Of a DNA stretch of 64,000 bases, positions 1 through 8,581 are shown piece by piece (within the stretch, counting starts at the first letter, position 1; every line of letters starts with the position of its first letter). The notes below the pieces were generated by a model. It did not search any database. It was given only the letters and a program-made list of their open reading frames with translations, and had not been told where the DNA came from. Source of the DNA: Nostoc sp. JL33 (GTDB lineage Bacteria > Cyanobacteriota > Cyanobacteriia > Cyanobacteriales > Nostocaceae); NCBI RefSeq assembly GCF_017114985.1, contig NZ_JABXKP010000078.1, forward strand, positions 1-64,000, read 5' to 3'. A program made the translations under genes and the position numbers.

Positions 1-54
1 ACTTGGGCTGCTAGTTGAACTTGGGCTGCTAGTTGAACTTGGGCTGCTAGTTGA
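1..54. repeat. 18-bp tandem repeat x3 inside the DUF4142 gene
   Basis: Three identical 18-bp units (ACTTGGGCTGCTAGTTGA) lie head to tail and may continue left of the window. They keep the reading frame and encode the Ser-Ser-Pro-Ser-Ser-Thr tail of the lipoprotein. Confidence 0.9.
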
Positions 55-681
55 AGTTCCACGATTAACAATAGAACGAACCTGTTGCAGGTGTTCTTGG
101 AGGGTTGGCAGCGTTTGAGCCGCAAATGCTTTCACGTCTGGATCTTGTCCCTGTTGAGCTTCACGCACAAATGCAGAGACATCCTTTTGATGAGCTTGAA
201 GCATCTGATTTAGATATTGGCGATCAAAGTTAGTACCAGAAAGTTTGGATAAGCGTTGCTTTACTTGCTGATTTTTGCTGCCGATACTAGTTGGCAGCGT
301 GACACGTTTTTGAGCCGCCAACTGTTTGAGTTGATTGTTTACCGGGGTATGATCTTGAACCATATGCTGTCCAAACTGTTTTACCACATTGCTGGTTCCA
401 CGTTGTGATGCCAGTTTTCCTAGTTGGACTTCTGCTAAACCATCTTGAGCGGCTTCAGTCATGAACTGTCTGTCTAAAGAACTCAGCCGATTTTGCCCTG
501 ATGCAGTTGGTGATACACTTGGTGATGCAGTTGGGGATGGACTCTCAGTTGCTTGTACAGGAACACTTGTAGCCGGTGGAGCTTCAGATGTATTCTGGCC
601 AGGGGTAGTTTGTGTGCAACCAGTCGCCATAGATAAAGCGATCGCAACTAGACCAGTAGAGAGTATTTTGAAGTTGGACAT
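1..681 (-). CDS. DUF4142 lipoprotein (3' end outside window)
   Basis: The frame is open from an ATG at 681 to the left edge, giving about 227 residues of a protein cut by the window. The N-terminus is a lipoprotein signal: a hydrophobic stretch ending in a lipobox-like Ala-Thr-Gly-Cys near residue 22. A Pro/Ser/Thr-rich linker follows, then a helical domain with motifs typical of DUF4142 (EAAQDGLAEVQLGKLA, then VKQFGQHMVQDHT), a ferritin-like fold found in many bacterial envelope proteins of unknown function. The visible C-terminus becomes a low-complexity Ser/Pro/Thr tail encoded by three 18-bp direct repeats at 1-54. Function is unknown; the envelope location is inferred from the signal. 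Confidence 0.8.
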   Translation of the reverse strand, partial: MSNFKILSTGLVAIALSMATGCTQTTPGQNTSEAPPATSVPVQATESPSPTASPSVSPTASGQNRLSSLDRQFMTEAAQDGLAEVQLGKLASQRGTSNVVKQFGQHMVQDHTPVNNQLKQLAAQKRVTLPTSIGSKNQQVKQRLSKLSGTNFDRQYLNQMLQAHQKDVSAFVREAQQGQDPDVKAFAAQTLPTLQEHLQQVRSIVNRGTSTSSPSSTSSPSSTSSPS

Positions 682-783
682 AATTAATGTTTTCCTTAGG
701 TAAAGCTATATCTTGAAACGTCGAATGAAAAACAAGCGCGATCGCACGCTTAAGTAAGCTACAAACAAAGCCGAAATTTACAG

Positions 784-1671
784 TTATGATTTAATGGTTA
801 CTCCTGCTTCTAACTCCAAAGCTTTAATCAATGCCGATGCATTGTCTTCGCCCCATCCTTGATTAACTGCTGTTTTAATGGTTTCTCTGACAATTGCCGC
901 AGCAGGCATTGGAGAATTTAAATCTTGGGCAAATCGAGCGATTAAATTGGCATCTTTCAACAGATGCTTTAAGGCGAAATTCGGTGTAAAGTCCCGATTC
1001 ACCAGCATCTTGCCGATGCCGTCAAAAATCGGAGAGCGAAAATCTACCACATGCAGGACATCAAGAACGTCTTGTGGATTCAGTCCGGCTTTGGTTGCCA
1101 GAACCAGCGCTTCCCCTAAAGCTTCGATTTGGGTTGCCACAATGGAGTTACCAATGAGTTTCATCGATGCGCCTTTGCCAGTGTCACCCAGGTAATGGAT
1201 CGTTTCGCTTAACGGCTCTAAAATTGGTTTGACTTGCTCAAATATCTCCTGTTTGCCACCAACGACAATCCACAATCCCCCAGTTGCGGATTCGTTTTTA
1301 CTGCCGAAAACCGGGGCATCAAGAAACTCAACCTGCTTTTCGGCATAAGCTGCGGCTTGTTTGCCGGAGGTGTCGGGATGAACTGTACTCATGTCGATCG
1401 CAATTTGTCCCGATCGCACGTTCGATAAAATGCCATCTTGCCCAAACACAACCTCTTCAACTGCATTGTCATTGGCTAGGGAGTAGATAATCACCTCGGC
1501 ATTTTCTACAGCTTGTGCAGGTGTTTGTCCTTGGGTTGCACCTTGTTCTACTAAAGGCTTACAAGACTCTGGGCTGCGATTCCAAACCCGCAAATCGTAA
1601 CCAGCTTTGAGCAAGTTGGTTGCCATGCCACTGCCCATGATGCCGAGTCCTAAATATGCAATGCGTTTCAT
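784..1671 (-). CDS. NAD(P)-dependent beta-hydroxyacid dehydrogenase (3-hydroxyisobutyrate dehydrogenase / glyoxylate reductase family)
   Basis: A full-length 295-residue member of the beta-hydroxyacid dehydrogenase family. The Rossmann dinucleotide motif GLGIMG is at residues 8-13, the substrate-binding segment DAPVFGS at 118-124, and the catalytic lysine is K171 in MKLIGNS. The form of the substrate loop (xGSK rather than SGG) resembles glyoxylate/succinic semialdehyde reductases more than true 3-hydroxyisobutyrate dehydrogenases, so reduction of a small aldehyde acid with NADPH is a reasonable guess. The exact substrate cannot be read from sequence. It is cytosolic with no signal peptide. 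It lies upstream of an aldo/keto reductase gene on the same strand, separated by about 240 bp, so an operon is not supported. Confidence 0.88.
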   Translation of the reverse strand: MKRIAYLGLGIMGSGMATNLLKAGYDLRVWNRSPESCKPLVEQGATQGQTPAQAVENAEVIIYSLANDNAVEEVVFGQDGILSNVRSGQIAIDMSTVHPDTSGKQAAAYAEKQVEFLDAPVFGSKNESATGGLWIVVGGKQEIFEQVKPILEPLSETIHYLGDTGKGASMKLIGNSIVATQIEALGEALVLATKAGLNPQDVLDVLHVVDFRSPIFDGIGKMLVNRDFTPNFALKHLLKDANLIARFAQDLNSPMPAAAIVRETIKTAVNQGWGEDNASALIKALELEAGVTIKS

Positions 1672-1912
1672 AATGATGTTCTCGCATAGTGTCTTACTTC
1701 AAGAAATTCTGAACATGATCCGACCCACAAAATTTATTGAAGTCAGTCTCCTTCTACCTTCCTATAACATTTCAAGGCTTTGAGGATAAATACATCTTCC
1801 AATCGACAGACTCAGCAGTAGATGTAACTCACACCTGCAAAATTGCGGCAGCTACGCCCGTCGTAGATATCGCTGTTTGGGTAAACAAAACCGTTAAAGA
1901 TAGTATTAATAT

Positions 1913-2983
1913 TTACCCCAGCCAAGCTGGATTCATGGCTGTACTATCATTTTGGGTTGTAGTCTTATATCGTTCGTACTGCCCTTTAGCTGCTGCCTCA
2001 CGGGTACGCGCTAACAGTGCTGTAACTCGTGCCTGATCCATTGGCTCAAAGGTGCGGACTGCCTCAAACGCCTGGTCTAAAATCCTCATGCTGTCGATGC
2101 CCGTAATTACCACTGAGGTTGGTAAATTCATTGCGTAGTGCAGGCACTCGATCGCACTCACCGTGTTGCTTCTGAGAATGTAAGACTCCCCGATGCTTTT
2201 CATTCCCAGGACACCAATGTTGTTTTTCACTAGCACAGGTAAAACCTGATGTTCAAAACTTCTAAAATGTGCATCCATCACATTCAAGGGCATCTGCACG
2301 GTATCGAAGTGGAAACCATTTTGTGCCGCAGCTTCCAGCATCTGAAGGTGAATCTGGGGATTTTTATGTCCTGTGAAACCAATATAGCGAATTTTGCCCG
2401 CTTTCTGTGCTTCCAGAACTGCCTCCATTGAGCCACCGGGAGCAAAAACCCGATCAGGGTCTTCAAAACGGAGTATTTCATGATGCTGCAATAAATCAAT
2501 GTGATCGACTTGCAAATCTTTGAGTGATTCATCAATCTGCATTTTGGCAGCGCCTTTAGTGCGTCCGTCGATTTTCGTCATTAAAAAAACTTTTTGACGA
2601 TAACCATTCTTAAGAGCATTTCCCATCCAACGGTGGCTACGTCCGTTGTTATAGTCCCAAGAGTTATCCATAAAGTTGATGCCGCGATCGATGGCACTGC
2701 GGATCAGCTTGATACTTTCTTGCTCTTCTTGAATTTTTCCAATATGATACCCCCCCAAACCAATCACAGATACTTGTTCTTTGGTGCGTCCGAGGTTGCG
2801 ATACAACATTTCGCCGCGTCGAGTTGGAGTGGCTGAGGTTTGGGCTTGCAGTTGAGTATTTTCATCAACAGGTTTTGTTTGGGCAAGCAGCGGTTGCAAA
2901 AATCCTTCCGAAACCGCAAGTCCTGCTGCCACTAATCCTGAAGCAGAAGCAGTTTTTAACAAGCTGCGTCTACTAATTTCCAT
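1913..2983 (-). CDS. Aldo/keto reductase with Tat signal peptide
   Basis: 356 residues. The N-terminus carries a twin-arginine motif (SRRSLLK, residues 4-10) followed by a hydrophobic Ala-rich stretch and AQT near residue 35, which fits Tat export to the periplasm or thylakoid lumen. The (beta/alpha)8 aldo/keto reductase domain spans about residues 58-335, with the catalytic tetrad visible as D106, Y111, K137 and H167. Family members reduce aldehydes and ketones with NADPH. Exported AKRs are unusual because the cofactor must be loaded before Tat transport. The physiological substrate is unknown. Confidence 0.88.
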   Translation of the reverse strand: MEISRRSLLKTASASGLVAAGLAVSEGFLQPLLAQTKPVDENTQLQAQTSATPTRRGEMLYRNLGRTKEQVSVIGLGGYHIGKIQEEQESIKLIRSAIDRGINFMDNSWDYNNGRSHRWMGNALKNGYRQKVFLMTKIDGRTKGAAKMQIDESLKDLQVDHIDLLQHHEILRFEDPDRVFAPGGSMEAVLEAQKAGKIRYIGFTGHKNPQIHLQMLEAAAQNGFHFDTVQMPLNVMDAHFRSFEHQVLPVLVKNNIGVLGMKSIGESYILRSNTVSAIECLHYAMNLPTSVVITGIDSMRILDQAFEAVRTFEPMDQARVTALLARTREAAAKGQYERYKTTTQNDSTAMNPAWLG

Positions 2984-3591
2984 AATTGTCTCCTACAAGT
3001 AACAACAGGAATGAGCCGTATAGTATCACGGCAATCTGTCATAGAGACTCTAACTAAGGTGTGTTTTGAAGCATACTCCGCAAGATGTATTCACAATGCT
3101 TACCTTTTGTTAAGCTTGCTTGATTTAAAACTTTATAGGAACAGCCGGTAAGCGTAAAACTCAGTGGCAAGGCTAAAATGTTGCAAAAAAATTGTAGGTT
3201 GGGGAGCCACTGCGTTGCGCGGGTTCCCCGCGTTGTAGCAAGTGGCGTTGGAGGCTTTGCGTAACCCAACATCCTGATATGTGTTGGGTTGCGCTCCGCT
3301 CCACCCAACCTACATCTAATGCACAATTTTTTTGCTTGCCACGCCAGTAGGTTGGGTAGAACGAAGTGGAACCCAACATCAAGTCTGAATATTTGCGAAC
3401 CCCTTTTACGGTGACGTGTACTAAGGGACTTCCAAGTAAAAAAATAAGTAGATGGACAAAAATATTTACAGTTATTGCAAGCAAACCTTTCCCGGAGCGT
3501 CTCGTTGGCGCTGCCTCTCGTAGAGAAGAGAAGCAACGCCAGCCCTTGCGATCGCCTTTGCTTGCCCGATGTACAGACATTCTATGCCAGT
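2984..3591. repeat. Intergenic region with inverted 'GTAGGTTGGG' repeats
   Basis: No gene recognised. The stretch at about 3194-3400 holds several copies, in both orientations, of a GTAGGTTGGG/CCCAACCTAC motif with CCCAACAT spacers. This is a dispersed palindromic repeat of the kind common between cyanobacterial genes. Open frames crossing it are repeat-derived. Positions 3087-3136 nearly duplicate 4271-4320. Confidence 0.6.
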
Positions 3592-3969
3592 TCATGTATC
3601 TGATACCACTTTGTGCGGTACTAAAAAACCAAGTACAATTGCTACCAAGAACAATGCTGGAACATCACCAAACAGGTGTCCCTGTTCAACAGGGTCAATT
3701 ACTGCATGTACCGCCATGATCAGCCCGTGGACTACACTTGACCAGACGGTGAACCAGATTAAACTGAGGTGAGCTTCTGGTTGCCTTGAAGCCAACAGCA
3801 AAAAGACACCAAGCGTTGCATAAATACCAATGATCATCTGTTCGTATTCGTGCTGACCTGGTTGCCATAACCAGCCTGATGCCCAGACCTGACTTAGCGG
3901 ATAGATCAGTAGAAAAACTATTCCAATAAGAACCAGAGCGATTTGTAAGTACCGATCACGCTCATTCAT
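3592..3969 (-). CDS. Small four-helix membrane protein (DUF6632-like)
   Basis: 125 residues with four predicted transmembrane segments at about 9-28, 43-60, 69-90 and 103-118. The conserved-looking polar residues within or near the helices (YEQMIIGIYATLG, SVVHGLIMAVHA, HLFGDVPALFL) resemble the small DUF6632 family of uncharacterised membrane proteins. No enzymatic motif is visible. It stands alone, flanked on both sides by a near-duplicate 50-bp sequence (3087-3136 and 4271-4320). Function unknown; family assignment moderate. Confidence 0.65.
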   Translation of the reverse strand: MNERDRYLQIALVLIGIVFLLIYPLSQVWASGWLWQPGQHEYEQMIIGIYATLGVFLLLASRQPEAHLSLIWFTVWSSVVHGLIMAVHAVIDPVEQGHLFGDVPALFLVAIVLGFLVPHKVVSDT

Positions 3970-4109
3970 TGCTTTAACCTCCGCTATTTTCTAGTGCAGT
4001 CTCTAACAAAACTGTATAATTTTGTGATTGTATTCCCACTGGTGACACTTCAGCTTTGGAGTGTTATAAATTTAAATGCTTCTTGTGGTTTAAAACTGAT
4101 TCAACTGTG

Positions 4110-4277
4110 AATGCAAGTTGATGCATTCACAATGCAAGCCGATGCATTCACAATGCAAGTCGATACATTCACAATGCAAGCCGATGCATTCACAATGCAA
4201 GCCGATGCATTCACAATGCAAGTCGATGCATTCACAATGCAAGTCGATGCATTCACAATGCAAGCCGATGCATTCAC
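4110..4277. repeat. 21-bp tandem repeat array, 8 units
   Basis: Eight contiguous 21-bp units of the form AATGCAAGYYGATGCATTCAC, varying mainly at two pyrimidine positions. Because 21 is a multiple of 3, long meaningless open frames run through it on both strands; these are not genes. The same core occurs in the array at 43103-43270 in opposite orientation. Confidence 0.97.
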
Positions 4278-4384
4278 AATGCTTACCTTTTGTTTCAGCT
4301 TGCCCAATTTAAAACTTTATCTTACTGATAGATTTTTGGTTGCAATGGGTACATTAAATTTATACTATCTGAGTAGATACATTT

Positions 4385-4756
4385 ATGACTATCCAAGATA
4401 CAACACGCCGTTTGCGCCCTCAAACCATTAGTCAAGATATTAGCTCATTCCACGGTTTGCAAACCGTCACCACCTACAATACAACTCGTGCTGATGCCTC
4501 ATCTGCAAAGTTACAGGAACTTTATCAGGGGATGTTGATTTCTCAACAAATCGAAACGGAGAAACTAGCTTTATACCGTGCTGCTTCTGATGCTGGCCGA
4601 TTAGCAGAATGGGAATATCATAATGCTGTATTAGCGATGAAAGAAGTTGTGCGCGGGCAATATGGTTCAGATAGTGATCAAGCTCAAGCTGTGGGACTGA
4701 AGAAAAAATCAGACCGCAAGCGCCCTTCTCGCAAAAAGCTAGTTGCGATGGCGTAA
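4385..4756 (+). CDS. Hypothetical protein, 123 residues
   Basis: A small soluble protein starting MTIQDTTRRLRPQ. The central half (about residues 38-93) is helical and charged, with a run of alternating hydrophobics, and the C-terminus is strongly basic (KKKSDRKRPSRKK, about 105-117), which could bind nucleic acid or a membrane surface. No recognised domain. It starts about 100 bp downstream of the 21-bp repeat array. Coding is supported by normal composition and codon use without repeat content. Confidence 0.65.
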   Translation: MTIQDTTRRLRPQTISQDISSFHGLQTVTTYNTTRADASSAKLQELYQGMLISQQIETEKLALYRAASDAGRLAEWEYHNAVLAMKEVVRGQYGSDSDQAQAVGLKKKSDRKRPSRKKLVAMA

Positions 4757-4807
4757 CCGCCGGCTGGAAGCGATCGCAAGTTAATCAACTTGATTAAGAT
4801 TGAAAAT

Positions 4808-4871
4808 TAGCGATCGCTAATCGGATGATTGAGCTTTCATCGTTTCGGCGATGCCTACGGCTGGCTACGCC
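4808..4871. repeat. 64-bp direct repeat, copy 1
   Basis: Identical over 64 bp to 6291-6354. It begins with TAGCGATCGCTAATCGG and ends with a CTACGGCTGGCTACGCC segment related to a widespread cyanobacterial intergenic repeat. The pair brackets the cation efflux gene. Confidence 0.93.
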
Positions 4872-4982
4872 GAAGCATTGTAAGTAGTCGGCGTTGCAAT
4901 TTATGAGAGATGCGAACTGCCGAAGGCGGCAGCGCTTCGCTATCGCGCAATTCCTGAAAGCTCAACGGCAGCAATTAATCTC

Positions 4983-5912
4983 TTATTTCATATTTTGCAT
5001 TTGCTGATTGCTCGGACGCTCCAACTCCAAATCGTCCCAAGAAACTGGATCTTCTACAGGTTCCAGGTGAGTTGTAACGTGGGTTGAAGGCAGCACCCGA
5101 AGAATAGCAAGCTCAATTACCTCGCACAAATCGTGCCCTTGTTGCACTGTCCAAGATCCAGGCACAAGAACATGAAAGGAAACAAAGCGGCGGGTTCCAG
5201 CAGTGCGGGTTCGCAAGGCATGGAACTGGATGTCCTGATGTTTGTACTCGTTAAGGATGCTTTTGATTGCGTCAATTTCTTTTTTAGGCAAAGCTGCATC
5301 CAGTAACGCGCTACTGGTTTCCCGCAGCAAACGAAATCCTGTCCAAGTAATATTTACTGCTACTATCAGTGCAACAATTGGATCGAGCACGAGAGCGCCT
5401 GTTAGCTGGACGAGAATGATTCCAATTACTACACCACCCGAAGTCACCACATCAGTAAACAAGTGGTGAGCATCAGCCCTCAGTGTAATGGAACGTAACC
5501 GTCGCCCTGCCCGTAGCAAGATAAAAGCAACAACGCCGTTGATTGCAGTTGCAAAGAGGGAGAGTGCTAACCCGAATCCCAGCTGTGTTAATGGTTCTGG
5601 ATGCAACAAGCGTCCCCAAGCTTCAACAGCAATACTAATAGCTGCTACTATAATCAACGCACCTTCTGCACCACTGGAGAAGTATTCGGCTTTAGAATGC
5701 CCAAAGGCGTGTTCGGCATCGGCTGGTTTATCAGCATAGGTCAATGCCCATAGAGCGACTAATGCTGCTACGAGATTTACAATTGATTCAATAGCATCTG
5801 AAAGCAAACCTACTGACCCGGTTAGCAGGTAAGCGCCAAATTTTAGGGCAATAGTGACGATTGCCGCTACAATCGACAAGAAAGCGTAGGAGCGGGCTGT
5901 TCGACTACTCAT
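4983..5912 (-). CDS. Cation diffusion facilitator (CDF) family transporter
   Basis: 309 residues. Six transmembrane helices occupy about residues 8-180, followed by a cytoplasmic ferredoxin-like domain (about 205-290). Metal-site motifs of the CDF family are present: SDAIESIVN in helix 2 (D39) and DAHHLFTDV in helix 5 (D147, D154). HSKAEYFSSG in the loop after helix 2 is also typical. CDF proteins exchange Zn2+, Mn2+, Fe2+ or Co2+ for protons; the Asp-rich sites leave the metal open. The gene is bracketed by a perfect 64-bp direct repeat. Confidence 0.9.
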   Translation of the reverse strand: MSSRTARSYAFLSIVAAIVTIALKFGAYLLTGSVGLLSDAIESIVNLVAALVALWALTYADKPADAEHAFGHSKAEYFSSGAEGALIIVAAISIAVEAWGRLLHPEPLTQLGFGLALSLFATAINGVVAFILLRAGRRLRSITLRADAHHLFTDVVTSGGVVIGIILVQLTGALVLDPIVALIVAVNITWTGFRLLRETSSALLDAALPKKEIDAIKSILNEYKHQDIQFHALRTRTAGTRRFVSFHVLVPGSWTVQQGHDLCEVIELAILRVLPSTHVTTHLEPVEDPVSWDDLELERPSNQQMQNMK

Positions 5913-6367
5913 CTCGGTGACAGACGTAATTACAGTGATTCCGAGCTAAGAGTACCAAATTTTACTTGAGTTGGTCATCAGTCCTGAGACTTCTACTGAT
6001 TAGTAAAAGAAACTACAGGATATCATTGCCAGTATGAACTTCTTGCTCATACTGGTCAACTCAGATGTTGCACCTAGCCCTAGCGATTAGAAATCGCGGC
6101 TATACAACGAACGCGAACAGCGTCTGGCAGAGAAGTCCGCCTATCGCGCTTGCGCTGCGCTTCTCTGCGAGACGCTTTGCGAACGCGCACCACGCAAACT
6201 AACGCAAAATCAAGGCTTTTCAACCTGCGGAGGCAAGTTTTGTCTGTGTAGCCACGACTTCTAGTCGCCTGGTGCAAGATATAAGTAATGTAGCGATCGC
6301 TAATCGGATGATTGAGCTTTCATCGTTTCGGCGATGCCTACGGCTGGCTACGCCTACGCAAATCGAT
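5913..6367. repeat. Intergenic region with dispersed repeats; 64-bp direct repeat copy 2 at 6291-6354
   Basis: No gene seen. It contains GC-rich inverted segments around 6110-6200 (variants of the GTCTGGCAGAGAAG / CTTCTCTGCGAGACGC repeat) and the second copy of the 64-bp sequence also found at 4808-4871. Confidence 0.75.
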
Positions 6368-8581
6368 CTACAGCAGCTTGTCTAATGTAATTGGCAAATC
6401 GCGGACGCGCTTACCTGTGGCATGATAAACAGCGTTAGCGATCGCCGCCGCAGTTCCGGTAATGCCAATTTCACCAATTCCTTTGACACCAAGCGGGTTG
6501 ATATGTGGATCGTGTTCATCAACGAACAGCACCTGAATATCAGGAACGTCTGCATTCACTGGTACGTGATACTCAGCTAAATCATGGTTGACAACGCGCC
6601 CTCGGTTCGGGTCTGTTAGCGTGTGTTCCATTAGCGCCATGCCAATACCATAGACAATTCCACCGATTAGCTGACTGTTGGCTGTTTTCGCATTCAGTAT
6701 GCGTCCCACGCCAAATGTTCCCACCCAGCGCGTTACTCGCACTTCACCTAAATCAGGTTCAACGCGGACTTCGGCAAACTGCGCTCCAAATGCGTGCATT
6801 GAGAACTTCTTTTGTTCCTCTCCCGGCTTGGCATCTGCACGCGCTTCGATCATTTTCATTCCATGCCGTGCCAAGATTGCCCCATAAGTTTCGCTTGCTG
6901 ACGATTTATTTTTTAAGGAAAAGCTGCCATCTTGGGCAATCACATCCTCAGCGTTTGAACTATAAAGGGGTGATTTTTGATCGGCAAGCGCTAATTGCAA
7001 AAGCTGACTGCGAGCTTGATTTCCCGCTAAATGTACCGCCGAACTGACGCTGGCGGCGGTTTGCGAACCACCGGAAACAGGGGTTTGTGGCATCTTAGTA
7101 TCGCCTAGTTCAAACCGGACTTTGTTAACTGGGAGACCGAGTGCTTCAGCTGCCACTTGAGTCATCACAGTATAAGTTCCCGTACCAATATCTTGGGAAC
7201 CGCTTTGCACTACGGCTGTACCGTCTGCCATAATTTGAGCGATCGCCGATGCTGGAGAACGGTTGGTAGGATAAGTAGCTGTCGCCATACCCCAACCGAT
7301 CAAATAATTGCCGTCTCGCATTGAGCGGGGCTGAGGGTTGCGCTTCTGCCAGCCAAACTTTTCTGCCCCTAATTTGTAGCATTGTATGAGTGACTTGCTC
7401 GACCAGGGCAGTCCTTTGCTAGGATCGACATCAGCATGGTTACGCAGACGCAGTTCCACCGGATCGATATTCAGCGCATAAGCCAGTTCGTCCATTGCCG
7501 ATTCTAAGGCGAACGACCCAGAAGCTTCGCCTGGTGCCCGCATATAGGTTGGTGTTCCCTGATCGAGTTGAATCAGACGATGGCTGGTTTCGATATTCGG
7601 GCAAGCGTAGAGCATCCGGGCGCTTTTACCAACAGGTTCGATAAATTCATCGAAAGTTGAAGTTTGGGAAGTCCCAGCGTGTCGGAGAGCGGTCAATTTG
7701 CCTTCGCGGGTTGCACCGAGAGAAACCTGTTGAATTGTCTCTGGTCGGAAGCCAACAGGCCCATACATCTGTATCCGTCCCAGAACTAATTTCACTGGGC
7801 GATTAACTTGCCGGGCTGCGATCGCCGCTATTGGCACATGCGACCAAACCGACCCTTTGCAACCGAAGCCACCGCCAACAAAGTAAGACATAATGCGGAC
7901 TTTCTCTGGCTCAATTCCTAATACCCCCGCAACTTTTTGTTGAGCCGAAAAGATTCCTTGAGTTGCGTCATACAACAGCAGTTCATCGCCTTGCCAAACT
8001 GCTGTTGTGGCATGAGGCTCCATTGGATTGTGATTTTCGATCGGTGTAGTATAGGTTTGCTCGACGCGGACAGCAGCAGTCGCTAGTCCCTGGTTGACAT
8101 TACCGTGCGCTAAATCGGGCGGCTCGTCTCTAGGGATTTTACCTTTAGGCAAGTATGCCTTAGCGAGGTTGTCCCGCATATTGATGGTCGGTTTCTCTTC
8201 GTCATAGCGAACTTGCACCAGTGAAGCAGCGTACATAGCTCGTTCAAAGGTATCGGCAACCACAACACCAATGTGCTGACCGCTATAAAGCACAGCGTTA
8301 TCTTGCAGCACTTGCAGCTTATTACCGCCGCCTTTTTCTCCCGATGCCTTTGGTGCGTTGAGGTGGGTAATTACTGCTAATACACCCGGTACTTGTTCCG
8401 CCGCTTTTGTATCGATTTGGGCAATCTTACCTTTGGCGATCGTGCTTTGAATCGTGACTCCATAAGTCATTTTGGCGATCGGAAACTCTGCCGAATAGCG
8501 TGCGCCACCCGTTACCTTGAGATGTCCATCGACTCGATTTAGCGGTTTGCCGACAACTGTATTTGTATCCCCTGTATTCAT
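6368..8581 (-). CDS. paoC: Aldehyde oxidoreductase, molybdopterin-binding subunit (PaoC type)
   Basis: 737 residues, xanthine oxidase family large subunit. Recognisable features are the N-terminal domain starting VVGKPLNRVDGHLKVTGGA, the GGGFGCKG segment of the molybdenum-cofactor domain near residue 240, QSGSQDIGTGTYT near 455, and GVKGIGEIG near the C-terminus carrying the catalytic Glu. Family members hydroxylate aldehydes to carboxylic acids at a Mo-MCD centre. It overlaps the FAD-subunit gene by 4 bp (ATGA), so the two are translationally coupled in the order FeS-FAD-Mo. No signal of its own: in E. coli PaoABC the folded trimer is exported on the Tat signal of the FeS subunit, and the same is inferred here. 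Confidence 0.9.
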   Translation of the reverse strand: MNTGDTNTVVGKPLNRVDGHLKVTGGARYSAEFPIAKMTYGVTIQSTIAKGKIAQIDTKAAEQVPGVLAVITHLNAPKASGEKGGGNKLQVLQDNAVLYSGQHIGVVVADTFERAMYAASLVQVRYDEEKPTINMRDNLAKAYLPKGKIPRDEPPDLAHGNVNQGLATAAVRVEQTYTTPIENHNPMEPHATTAVWQGDELLLYDATQGIFSAQQKVAGVLGIEPEKVRIMSYFVGGGFGCKGSVWSHVPIAAIAARQVNRPVKLVLGRIQMYGPVGFRPETIQQVSLGATREGKLTALRHAGTSQTSTFDEFIEPVGKSARMLYACPNIETSHRLIQLDQGTPTYMRAPGEASGSFALESAMDELAYALNIDPVELRLRNHADVDPSKGLPWSSKSLIQCYKLGAEKFGWQKRNPQPRSMRDGNYLIGWGMATATYPTNRSPASAIAQIMADGTAVVQSGSQDIGTGTYTVMTQVAAEALGLPVNKVRFELGDTKMPQTPVSGGSQTAASVSSAVHLAGNQARSQLLQLALADQKSPLYSSNAEDVIAQDGSFSLKNKSSASETYGAILARHGMKMIEARADAKPGEEQKKFSMHAFGAQFAEVRVEPDLGEVRVTRWVGTFGVGRILNAKTANSQLIGGIVYGIGMALMEHTLTDPNRGRVVNHDLAEYHVPVNADVPDIQVLFVDEHDPHINPLGVKGIGEIGITGTAAAIANAVYHATGKRVRDLPITLDKLL

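Noticed and set aside
3054..3719. Frames of 117-160 residues on both strands
   Set aside because: They cross palindromic intergenic repeats and overlap each other; composition is not protein-like.
4110..4277. CRISPR array
   Set aside because: Units are directly contiguous with no unique spacers; the same holds for the other 21-bp arrays, and no cas gene is present.
4101..4431. Long open frames reading MQADAFT/IVNASTC repeats on both strands
   Set aside because: They exist only because 21-bp units preserve frame; no start signals or non-repeat protein content.
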